From contig NZ_LWCU01000011.1 in NCBI RefSeq assembly GCF_001650405.1, forward strand, positions 1 to 64,000: a DNA stretch of 64,000 nucleotides, given 5' to 3'. The translations under genes were made by a program, and so were the position numbers. Under the pieces are notes generated by a model that saw only the letters and a program-made list of their open reading frames with translations, had not been told where the DNA came from and ran no database searches. Numbering within the stretch: position 1 is the first letter of the stretch; each line of letters starts with the position of its first letter. Positions 56,045 to 63,463 of this stretch are shown in pieces. Source of the DNA: Microbacterium sp. H83 (GTDB lineage Bacteria > Actinomycetota > Actinomycetes > Actinomycetales > Microbacteriaceae).

Positions 56045-56614
56045 ATGACCGAGACGCTGCAGGGCAGGAGAGTTGCCATCCTCGCCGCCGACGGGGTCGA
56101 GCGAGTCGAGCTCGAGAAGCCCCGCGAGGCGCTGGAGCAGGCTGGTGCACAGACCGAGGTTCTGTCGATTCATGACGGTGAGATTCAGGCGCGTGAGAAC
56201 GATCTGGATGCAGCAGGGACGTTCACCGTTGATGGGTTGGTCGCGCACGCCTCTGTCACCGACTATGATGCTCTGCTTCTCCCCGGGGGTACGGTGAACC
56301 CCGACCAACTCCGGGTTGACCCCGACGCGGTCTCCTTTGTCCGCGAGTTCGTCGAAAGCGGCAAGCCCGTTGCGGCGATCTGTCACGGTCCGTGGACGCT
56401 GATCGAGGCCGGTGTGGTCGAAGGTCGCACCTTGACGTCCTTCCCGAGCATCCGCACGGACCTGCGCAATGCCGGTGCGGACGTCGTCGACCAGGACGTC
56501 GTGGTGGACGGGAACCTGATCACCAGCCGCTCGCCCGATGACATGCCTGCGTTCTGCGAGACGATCGTGGCGAAATTTGCGAGAAATTCGACCCAGGAAG
56601 AGGTGATGTCATGA
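56045..56614 (+). CDS. PfpI/DJ-1-family protein
   Basis: 189 residues. RRVAILAADGVERVELEKPREALEQAGAQTEVLSI, ALLLPGGTVNPDQLR and VAAICHGPWTLIEAG carry the conserved Glu and nucleophile Cys (AICHG) of PfpI proteins, which act on glyoxal-modified proteins or as stress chaperones. Placed after an aldehyde-related dehydrogenase, a role in carbonyl detoxification is plausible. It overlaps the ABM gene by 4 bases. Confidence 0.9.
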   Translation: MTETLQGRRVAILAADGVERVELEKPREALEQAGAQTEVLSIHDGEIQARENDLDAAGTFTVDGLVAHASVTDYDALLLPGGTVNPDQLRVDPDAVSFVREFVESGKPVAAICHGPWTLIEAGVVEGRTLTSFPSIRTDLRNAGADVVDQDVVVDGNLITSRSPDDMPAFCETIVAKFARNSTQEEVMS

Positions 56615-56913
56615 GCGTGACAAAGGGACTGCTTGTCAGGTTGGAGGCCCTGCCCGGCAAGGAAGACGAGGTCCAGGAATTTCTCGGTATCGGGCGCGGG
56701 CTCGTCGAGGAGGAACCGGCCACCGTCGCATGGTTCGCGATCCGTCTGGGCCCATCCTCCTTCGGTATCTTCGACGTGTTCCCCGATGACGCCGGCCGCG
56801 ACGCGCACCTGTCCGGCGCCGTCGCGACCGCTCTCGGCGAGCAGACCGGCAAACTGTTCAGCGAGCCTACGATCGAGAAGTTGGACGTCCTGGGCTCCAA
56901 ACTCCCCGCCTGA
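56611..56913 (+). CDS. ABM-like dimeric alpha/beta-barrel protein
   Basis: 100 residues. KGLLVRLEALPGKEDEVQEFLG, EEEPATVAWFAIRLGPSSFGIFDVFPDDAGRDAHLSGAVATAL match the ABM fold (putative monooxygenase or dimeric barrel). A close relative lies at 63118-63429. Third gene of the dehydrogenase-PfpI operon. Confidence 0.85.
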   Translation: MSVTKGLLVRLEALPGKEDEVQEFLGIGRGLVEEEPATVAWFAIRLGPSSFGIFDVFPDDAGRDAHLSGAVATALGEQTGKLFSEPTIEKLDVLGSKLPA

Positions 56914-57722
56914 GACCATGATCTCGTCGAGCGTCGCCGGTACCTCACCCTTGTTGGCATAGTCCACGGGTGAGGTACCGGCGACGGTGCGGCAAGTACC
57001 CGTGCGATGGTTCTACCGTCAGGATGGGGTCACGCCTGTCGTTTCCTCCAATGCCGCGGCGAGGTATCTCGCCGAAACACCGACGCCCTTGTCCGCGACG
57101 TGCGCGGGCGTGCCAGCTGCAACCACGGTCACGCCGGCGTCGCCCGCGCCGGGGCCAAGATCGATTACGTGGAGTTGCCATTCCCGGCCAGAGGGCGTAC
57201 TCAGAGTACGGTCAATGTCAAGTCCGCGGCCGGTTGACGCAGAAGCACCCATCATGGGCAGATTCAGACCCGCCCGCCTGAGTCCGCTACTCGCCGGATG
57301 GCAGGAGCGCAACCCCCTAGAGGGCTACGTGAGCCGCTCGTAGGTTGATGGTCCGCGGGGCGCCCGAGTTCTAGGAGGCATCAAACCTTTCGGTCCCCGC
57401 GAAGAGCGCGTTCGTTGCGGAATAAGCTCCCCAGGCTGAAACGCAACGGACGCGCTACTACCGCCCCGACACGGTCGCAATATCAGAGGCGGTCGGATTT
57501 CGTCAATCGATTTGAGTGATGTCTTACATTTGTGGTCTAGCCACGTACTCTGTATGAGGCGCTCCGACCGATTCCACTCGGTCGTGCGTTGTGCTGGGAT
57601 GAGTGACAGTGGCGCTGTGAGCGCCCGGATGCTCCTGGGGAGTTAGGCGTCGTCCTTTGACCACAAAGTTCCGGCCCCTCGTTCTGGGGACGAGGGGCCG
57701 GAACTCGTGCCAGACAGGCCAC
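56914..57722. other. Degraded intergenic region
   Basis: About 800 bases without a convincing intact gene. A minus-strand frame at 57019-57255 (MMGASASTGRGLDIDRTLST, REWQLHVIDLGPGAGDAGVT, ARYLAAALEETTG) has coding-like composition and may be the relic of a gene; no ribosome site is seen. The right end carries the hairpin at 57667-57705 and the IS3 border. Confidence 0.4.
57667..57705. terminator. 16-bp hairpin beside the IS3 element
   Basis: agttccggcccctcgt/acgaggggccggaact with a 7-base loop, 18 bases outside the IS3 left end. Likely terminator of a lost gene or of transcription from the element. Confidence 0.65.
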
Positions 57723-57744
57723 TGAATCGGCCTGACTTTCGTTC

Positions 57745-58671
57745 CTATCGGGAGCCTTGTCCGACAGGTGCCGGATTGGCTGATTCCTGGTCAGCGTAAT
57801 ACGCCTGTTCGACCTCGGCGGGTGTTCGCATGTCGAGCTCGCCGTGGAGGCGGGAGTTGTTCCACCACCACACCCATTCGAGGGTCGCGAGCTCGACCTG
57901 CTCGACGGTGCGCCAGGGCCCGCGCTGGCGGATCAGTTCGGTCTTGTAGAGGTTGTTCACGGCCTCGGCCATCGCGTTATCAAAGCTGTCGCCGACGGTC
58001 CCGGTTGAGGGGACAGCGCCGAGTTCGACGATCCTCTCGGTGTAGACCATCGCGGTGTAGTTCGACCCGTGGTCCGCGTGATGGATGAGTCCGTCGAGGC
58101 GCCCACCGGCGTTCCAGGCGGCCATGTCCAGGGCCTGCATCGGCAGGATCTCGGAGCGCAGCGTCGCCGCAACGTTCCAGCCGACGATGCGGCGGGAGTA
58201 GACATCGGTGACGAATGCGACGTAGGCGAACCCGGACCAGGTGGCGACGTAGGTGACGTCGCAGACCCAGAGCCGTCGCGGCGCTGGTGCGGTGAAGCGA
58301 CGGTTCACGAGATCACTCGGCAGCACTGTGGTCGTGTCGGAGCGGGTCGTGAACACGCGCTTCGACTTGCGGACACGGCGAACCCCGGCGAGGCGCATGA
58401 GGCGTTCGGTCTGGTCGCGACCGATGTCCCAGCCTTGCCGTCGCATGAGGGCGTGCATCTTCCGGCGCCCGTAGACGCCGTAGTTCTCCGCATGCAGCCG
58501 GGCGATCTCGGGCACGAGCAGATCATCCTGCAGCTGCCGCGCGGACGGCGCGCGGCCCACCGCGGCGCGATAGCCGCGTGAGGTGAAGAATCCTCTCACC
58601 GCCGGTCGCAGGACCTGGCAGATGAGCTCGACCCCGAAACGATCCCGGTGTTCGTTGACGAACCGGATCAT
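57745..58671 (-). CDS. IS3-family transposase OrfB
   Basis: 308 residues with the rve-type DDE integrase core: RRLWVCDVTYVATWSGFAYVAFVTDVYSRRIVGW (first Asp), GLIHHADHGSNYTA (second Asp), VGDSFDNAMAEAVNNLYKTELI (Glu). HTH_21 helix (ENYGVYGRRKMHALMRRQGWDIGRDQTERLMR) precedes it. The start overlaps the orfA stop by 4 bases; a frameshifted OrfAB fusion is usual in the family. Confidence 0.9.
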   Translation of the reverse strand: MIRFVNEHRDRFGVELICQVLRPAVRGFFTSRGYRAAVGRAPSARQLQDDLLVPEIARLHAENYGVYGRRKMHALMRRQGWDIGRDQTERLMRLAGVRRVRKSKRVFTTRSDTTTVLPSDLVNRRFTAPAPRRLWVCDVTYVATWSGFAYVAFVTDVYSRRIVGWNVAATLRSEILPMQALDMAAWNAGGRLDGLIHHADHGSNYTAMVYTERIVELGAVPSTGTVGDSFDNAMAEAVNNLYKTELIRQRGPWRTVEQVELATLEWVWWWNNSRLHGELDMRTPAEVEQAYYADQESANPAPVGQGSR

Positions 58672-58982
58672 CTCGTCGAGGGGTGGTCGAGCTCCTTCGC
58701 GAAAAAGATGCTTGCAGCCCTGAGGATCTCGTTCGCCTTCCGCAACTCCGAGACCTCCTTCTGCAGCCGCTTGATCTCCGCCGCCGCATCCGTCGTCAAC
58801 CCGGGCTTCACGCCCGCGTCGACCTCGAAGCGGCGCTGCCAGAGGCGCAGTGTCTCCGGGCTCATCCCGAGCAGCCCGGCGACGTGACGGACCGCGCTCA
58901 TCATGTTCGGGTGCGACGGTCGCGTCTCCGCGAGCATCCGCAACGCCCGCTCACGCATCTCCGGCGAATACTTCCTGTTCAT
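58668..58982 (-). CDS. IS3-family transposase OrfA
   Basis: 104 residues: MNRKYSPEMRERALRMLAET and VAGLLGMSPETLRLWQRRFEVDAG form the HTH, DAAAEIKRLQKEVSELRKANEILRAASIFFAKEL the leucine zipper leading into OrfB. Confidence 0.9.
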   Translation of the reverse strand: MNRKYSPEMRERALRMLAETRPSHPNMMSAVRHVAGLLGMSPETLRLWQRRFEVDAGVKPGLTTDAAAEIKRLQKEVSELRKANEILRAASIFFAKELDHPSTR

Positions 58983-59030
58983 CGTGTTCCATCCTTGCTT
59001 GAAGAACGGAACGAAAGTCAGGCCGATTCA

Positions 59031-59661
59031 TGTAGGACAGGCCGGTGCGGGTGCCGGCCCAGTCGGCCATCGCCTCGCTGATGAACTCCGGCCCGTTGTC
59101 CGACCTGAGCACCGCCGGGGCGCCCCGGGCGGCGACGAGGTCCTCGAGGTGGGCGGTGAGTCGGTCGGCGGTAATCGAGCGCTCCACGAGGCCGCCGATG
59201 CACTCCCGGGTGTGTTCGTCGACGATCGAGCAGATCTTGATCGGTCGGCCGTGCTCGTCGGCGTCGAACTGAAAGTCCACTGCCCACACCACGTTCGGCG
59301 CGTCCGCCGTCGGCGCGTCGACGGTCGAGGACCCGACGCGCTTGCGTCGACGCCGCTGCGGGACCCGGAGCCCTTCGTCACGCCACGGGCGTTGGATCTT
59401 CTTGTGGTTCACCACCCACCCCTCGGCGCGGGCGTCGTGATACGCCCGCCGGTACCCGTAGCGGGGATGGTCCTTCGCCCAGGCGCGCAGCCACTCCCTG
59501 AACGCCCGATCCGGGTCCGCGACCGTGTCGCCCTTGAGCGGTCGCCGATACGCGGAGCGGCTCAGCCCGACCAGACGGCACGCCATCCGTTCGCTCACCC
59601 GCAGCTTGCGCTTGAGGTGATCGACGGCGGCGCGGCGCCTGTCCGGGCTTAGAAGTTTCCC
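59031..59661 (-). pseudogene. OrfB of a second IS3-family element, interrupted
   Basis: Reads from RRRAAVDHLKRKLRVSERMACRLVGLSRSAYRRP through VVWAVDFQFDADEHGRPIKI (first Asp), APAVLRSDNGPEFISEAMADW (second Asp) and stops being homologous at GLSY, where the first IS3 begins. The third catalytic residue (Glu) and the end are missing, and are not found on the other side of the inserted element. Confidence 0.85.
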
Positions 59662-59933
59662 TCAGCCAGCTCCTTGAGCGCGGCCTTCTCCAGCTCCGCT
59701 TCCGCGAGCAGACGCTTCAGGGTCGCGTTCTGCTTCTCCAGCTCCTTCAGGCGCTTTGCGTCGTCGGCCTTGAGGCCGCCGTACTGGTTCCGCCACCGGT
59801 AGTACGTCTGCTCGGACACCACGAGCTCCCGGCACACCGCCGCGACGTCCTGACCGTCGGCGAGCATCCTGTCGGCCTGCCCGAGCTTACGGACGACCTG
59901 CTCCGGGGTGTGACGCTTCCTGCTGTTCGTCAT
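59649..59933 (-). CDS. OrfA of the second IS3-family element
   Basis: 94 residues: RKRHTPEQVVRKLGQADRML and VAAVCRELVVSEQTYYRWRNQYGGL form the HTH, RLKELEKQNATLKRLLAEAELEKAALKELAEG the zipper. OrfA ends at GNF-stop; the orfB frame opens at 59661 and is reached by a -1 slip at the GGGAAAC run. The outer end of the element is probably near 60011 (tggacctacgaaacggggtc). Confidence 0.85.
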   Translation of the reverse strand: MTNSRKRHTPEQVVRKLGQADRMLADGQDVAAVCRELVVSEQTYYRWRNQYGGLKADDAKRLKELEKQNATLKRLLAEAELEKAALKELAEGNF

Positions 59934-60131
59934 GATCTGACCAGTCTCCCTGCCCGCGACCGCGGACAACAGGACGACTCTCATAACGACTGGACCTACG
60001 AAACGGGGTCAGCCCAGTTCGTTTCAGCGCGGTCGACCATACGATCATCTCTTCTCAGATCAGCCGAGCACTGCACTAGCGCTCGGTTTCTAGCGAAAAC
60101 TACGCGCGGGTAGGCCTAGCGCCTACGGCGT

Positions 60132-60311
60132 TCAGTTTTCTTTCTCGGCGGATTCATCTTCCTCGGCATTGAAGTGAGAGGGGGAACCGGTGAAACCTGC
60201 TGCTACTCCGTCGGGATCGGCCGGAATGGTGTTGTCTTTGCCGAGCCCGCCAGGCTTGACGATGCCGTCCCGATAGTTATCGGACGTCGAGGTGTTGCTC
60301 TCTTCAGTCAT
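60132..60311 (-). CDS. Small acidic hypothetical protein
   Basis: 59 residues from the ATG at 60311: MTEESNTSTSDNYRDGIVKP, then GGLGKDNTIPADPDGVAAGF and an acidic end. It has low complexity, no hydrophobic core and a weak ribosome site (GGTGAT). Similar short, unstructured proteins are frequent in Microbacteriaceae. Divergent from the next gene. Confidence 0.45.
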   Translation of the reverse strand: MTEESNTSTSDNYRDGIVKPGGLGKDNTIPADPDGVAAGFTGSPSHFNAEEDESAEKEN

Positions 60312-60431
60312 CAGATCACCATTTCTGCCGCGTGCGTTGGGAGAAAGAAAGCGTACCGGGTCGTCCGATTTGGGCAGACGACGAGGGGCGTGTGCGGGAT
60401 ACTGGTGATGCACCCGGCAGGAAGGTCGATC

Positions 60432-60767
60432 ATGGGTAAGTTCACGTACGAGGGCGGTCAGAAGGTCGAGATCGAGGACCGTGCTCTGACTCATGTGCAG
60501 CTCGTCATCACGGCAAAGTTGCGTCGCGGGGAGCCGTTCCCGTTCACCTGGCGGGAAGATGTCAGCATCGGTGGCGGCCGGACGACGGTGTGGATCCACC
60601 CGGGCAGCAACCTCGTGTTCAAGTACGGGAGCCGCACACCCCCGGTCAATCGCGCGTGGATAGATGCGTTGGCGTTCACGGCGAACTCGCCGTCCGGCCT
60701 CTACATGGTCCCGGAGCCAGCGGAGGGCACCAGGCTGGAACAGGACCTGGAGCCTGCCTCAAAGTAG
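60432..60767 (+). CDS. DUF7882-like small protein
   Basis: 111 residues. GKFTYEGGQKVEIEDRALTHVQLVITAKLRRGEPFPFTWRED, then GGGRTTVWIHPGSNLVFKYGS and WIDALAFTANSPSGLYMVPEP. It matches the gene at 61095 in all blocks (IEDRAL.H......KLRR.E.F..W; .WVHP...L.F; A.....NS..G..). This family is frequent in Microbacteriaceae, unknown in function; I believe it is DUF7882 but cannot verify the name. Confidence 0.7.
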   Translation: MGKFTYEGGQKVEIEDRALTHVQLVITAKLRRGEPFPFTWREDVSIGGGRTTVWIHPGSNLVFKYGSRTPPVNRAWIDALAFTANSPSGLYMVPEPAEGTRLEQDLEPASK

Positions 60768-60822
60768 CCCGCTGGCGCAACCCCTTTCGGTGACGGAGCG
60801 GGGTCCTCGTAAGGTGCTCTCT

Positions 60823-61098
60823 ATGCATGAGCGGACGGTGGACCAGACTCACGTCTGCATCGACGGCTCTCGTTTCGTGCTTTCCCCGTCGCAGGACGTG
60901 GACGCGTTATGCGAGCAGCTGGAAGCTGCCGTGGCGGGGGCGGGATTGGTCGTGCGGTTCACGACGATGGAGGGCCGTCAGGTGAGAGCGTTGATCACGC
61001 CGCGTAGCCGGGTGCTGATCACCGATGAGAGCGTGATGTACGAGTCGGACGACGCGGTGCTGTCGCTGGGCGCGTCCGGGAACTGGGATCTGCTCTAG
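60823..61098 (+). CDS. Small hypothetical protein
   Basis: 91 residues: DQTHVCIDGSRFVLSPSQDVDALCEQLEAAVAGAGLVVRFTTMEGRQVRALITPRSRVLITDESVMY. Beta-alpha-beta layout with a hydrophobic core. It resembles proteins that accompany DUF7882 genes. It ends 4 bases inside the stop of the convergent gene. Confidence 0.65.
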   Translation: MHERTVDQTHVCIDGSRFVLSPSQDVDALCEQLEAAVAGAGLVVRFTTMEGRQVRALITPRSRVLITDESVMYESDDAVLSLGASGNWDLL

Positions 61099-61424
61099 GC
61101 GTTGCTGGCCTCGAGCTCGGTCGTTTCCAGGACCTCGTCGACGAGCATGATCCCGCCGCTGGAGTTCGCGGTGTGCATCAGCTGCTCTGCCCACTTCACG
61201 TTGATCTGGGGTGCCTCGGGTTCATCGAACACGAACCGCAGCGGGATCGAGGGGTGAACCCAGATCGTGGAGCGCCCGCCGGGCTCTCCTTCGGGGTGCT
61301 TCCAGGACAGAGTGAACGACTCGTTGCGGCGCAGCTTGGTTGCGATGACGATCTTCAGGTGTGCGAGAGCACGGTCCTCGATATGGATCGCATCATCGGA
61401 TGCCCCGTAGTGAAGAGTCGCCAT
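61095..61424 (-). CDS. DUF7882-like small protein, paralogue
   Basis: 109 residues. MATLHYGASDDAIHIEDRAL and HLKIVIATKLRRNESFTLSWKHP, GGRSTIWVHPSIPLRFVFDEPE, AEQLMHTANSSGGIMLVDE. About a third of positions agree with the copy at 60432. Convergent with, and overlapping by 4 bases, the 60823 gene. Confidence 0.75.
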   Translation of the reverse strand: MATLHYGASDDAIHIEDRALAHLKIVIATKLRRNESFTLSWKHPEGEPGGRSTIWVHPSIPLRFVFDEPEAPQINVKWAEQLMHTANSSGGIMLVDEVLETTELEASNA

Positions 61425-62068
61425 AAGCTCACCCTAGCGGCAACCGAGACCGGTGCCGTACGCAATCGCGCCGTCGAAAACCAGCGTGTGTCAGGCGGTT
61501 CCTGACCAGGGGCACCGTGTTCCGCGCGTCGGGACGGAGGTGGGTGATCGGGCGGCTGCTGAAGACTCTGGGGGAGGGAGAGCAACCGCCCGACCGCGTC
61601 GAAGATACCGGTCCCCAGGAAGGTACCCCCACCCATCGATGTCGCAGACGCGAAGCAACAGTCCCACCTTTTCCGGCTCTTCCCAGATGAAGGTGTAGGT
61701 CGGCCGGGCGCGTCGGTCCGCAGATAGACGTCGAGGTCTCCCGACGATGGAGGTTCCTACGCCATCCATCCGAAAGACCTCGACGTGCCCGACGCTACCC
61801 CGCCGGCCGGCTTCGGCCGCCCTGACCTAACCGCCTTCGCGGCTCATCCCAATCGGCTCTGATCGGGTCTGCTGACCCTCTCGACGAGAACGCAGCGACA
61901 TCACAGCCACCCAACCCCGACCGTCCGGGAAGCCGGGGCACGTCACATGGGCTGTGCTGCGGGCGTGTCGAGTGGGTAGTCCAGGGGCGACGCAGGAGCG
62001 TCGACGCGACGTGCTGAGAGGTGGTTCCAACCGAGCGCTAGGACACAAGCTACAGGCATGGCGATAGG
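61425..62068. other. Non-coding region with an ISL3 remnant
   Basis: No intact gene. A minus-strand stretch at about 61620-61710 (YTFIWEEPEKVGLLLRVCDIDGWG) looks like the broken end of a gene, cut by the ISL3 remnant at 61712-61840. 61841-62068 holds nothing recognisable. Confidence 0.45.
61712..61840 (+). mobile_element. Solo left-end fragment of an ISL3 element
   Basis: 129 bases nearly identical to 63464-63592, the start of the ISL3 element at the right edge, including the first codons of its transposase (PDATPPAGFGRPDLTAFA). Homology ends abruptly on both sides. Confidence 0.85.
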
Positions 62069-63010
62069 TCAGGAACGGCGTCGCTCCCTGCGCAGGAGGG
62101 AGCGCAGAGTCTCGGCGTTTGCGTAGCCGACCCGTAGCGCGATCTCGGCGGAGGTGAGGTCCGTGGTTGCTGAGAGGTGTCGAGCTCGTTCGGTGCGAAG
62201 CCGTTGGACGAAGCCGAGCGGAGTGAGGTTGAGCGCCGCACGGACTCGTCGTTCGAGGGTGCGCCGGCTGGTGCCGAGCGACTGCGCGACGAAGGCGACG
62301 TTGAACGGTTCGTCCAGGCGGGCGCGCACGAAGCGTTCGAACTCGACGACGATCGGGTCCTCGTGCCGGAGATGTTCGTAGGCGACGAAAGCCGCCTGCG
62401 ACGGGCGCTCGTCGATGATGAGGAGCTTGGCGACATGTTGGGCCAGGTCGGGGCTGATCGATCGCACGAGTGAGAGCGCGAGGTCGATGTGGGCGAAGGC
62501 GGCGCCGGCGGTGACGAGGTTCCCGTCGACCACGACCATGGTGTCGAGATCGAGGGCGACGGTCGGATAGCGCTTCCGGAACTCCGGCCCCAGGAACCAG
62601 CTGGTCGTCGCCCGCCGATGATGCATCCGTCCTGTCTCGGCGACGGCGAACACGCCGGTGCACGCCGCGGCGATCCGGGTGGTCGCGTCGTCGAGGCGCC
62701 CGAGTGAGGCGATGACCGAACGAGCATCTCGACTCTGGAGGGCGTCGTGGGTCGCGGCGGCCGTGAGGGTTCCAAGCGCAGGGACGACGACCACGTCGAA
62801 CTCTCCGGACTCCGGCAGCGGGTGGTCCACCGACAGGGTCATCGATGCCGTCGTGGTCACTCGCCGTTTCGGTCCGAGGATGGCGAGTTCGATCGGGTCG
62901 ATCCGCGGGTCGACATCGCCGCGGGCTCCGTCGGCCACCCGCACGATGTCGATGATCGACGCGATAGCCGAACCGAAGCAGCCGTCGATCACGATCAGTC
63001 CGATACGCAT
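62069..63010 (-). CDS. GlxA-family (DJ-1/PfpI plus AraC) transcriptional regulator
   Basis: 313 residues from the ATG at 63010. Residues 1-190 are a DJ-1/PfpI-like sensor (MRIGLIVIDGCFGSAIASII; VVVVPALGTL; RIAAACTGVFAVAETG with the AACTG nucleophile-elbow). 210-313 is an AraC HTH pair (FNVAFVAQSLGTSRRTLERRVRAALNLTPLGFVQRLRTERARHLSATTDLTSAEIALRVGY). It is divergent from the ABM gene and is its likely regulator. Confidence 0.9.
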   Translation of the reverse strand: MRIGLIVIDGCFGSAIASIIDIVRVADGARGDVDPRIDPIELAILGPKRRVTTTASMTLSVDHPLPESGEFDVVVVPALGTLTAAATHDALQSRDARSVIASLGRLDDATTRIAAACTGVFAVAETGRMHHRRATTSWFLGPEFRKRYPTVALDLDTMVVVDGNLVTAGAAFAHIDLALSLVRSISPDLAQHVAKLLIIDERPSQAAFVAYEHLRHEDPIVVEFERFVRARLDEPFNVAFVAQSLGTSRRTLERRVRAALNLTPLGFVQRLRTERARHLSATTDLTSAEIALRVGYANAETLRSLLRRERRRS

Positions 63011-63117
63011 GACGTAAACAATAGCAATACTGCCGTATACGCCACTCCCCACCGGCCCTCGCTCGTCATACGCTGAACTCGTCCCACGAAGAACCCCGAC
63101 GTCAAGGAGAGTCCCTC

Positions 63118-63429
63118 ATGTCCACACCCGCATCACTTCCGTATGCCTTCGTCGCCAAGATCGTCGCGGCCGATGGACAGCACGACGCGGTCGCCGATCT
63201 GCTCGCCGGCGCTGTCGCACTCGCCAACGAAGAAGTAGGAACGATTGTCTGGTTCGCGGTCAGGACCCACGCCGACACCTTCTGGATCTTCGATGCATTC
63301 CCCGACGAAGCCGCTCGCGACGCCCACGCCAACGGCGCCATCGTCGCAGCCCTGATGGCCAACCAGCACCTCCTCGGCGCAGCACCCGAGATCCTGGCGG
63401 CCGACGTCCTCGCGTCCAAGCTCCCGTAG
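63118..63429 (+). CDS. ABM-like dimeric alpha/beta-barrel protein
   Basis: 103 residues. YAFVAKIVAADGQHDAVADLLAGAVALANEEVGTIVWFAVRTHADTFWIFDAFPDEAARDAHANGAIVAAL. Close in pattern to the gene at 56611 (WFA-R.....FGIFD.FPD-A-RDAH--GA). Probable monooxygenase-fold enzyme under control of the divergent GlxA regulator. The ribosome site AAGGAGAG lies 10 bases before the ATG. Confidence 0.85.
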   Translation: MSTPASLPYAFVAKIVAADGQHDAVADLLAGAVALANEEVGTIVWFAVRTHADTFWIFDAFPDEAARDAHANGAIVAALMANQHLLGAAPEILAADVLASKLP

Positions 63430-63463
63430 TCCGCCAACGCACGAGACGATCGCGCCCCGCCGA

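Larger units (their letters stand above)
57723..59030 (-). mobile_element. IS3-family insertion sequence, complete (1308 bp)
   Basis: Perfect 23-bp terminal inverted repeats (57723-57745, starting tgaatcggcctgactttcg, and 59008-59030) enclose orfA and orfB on the minus strand. Flanks (..ggccac and tgtagg..) show no target duplication. The right flank is the orfB of another IS, which it interrupts after GTRTGLSY. Confidence 0.9.

Noticed and set aside
57019..57312. Minus-strand frame as an intact gene
   Set aside because: Coding-like composition but no ribosome site and no family recognised; left as a possible relic only.
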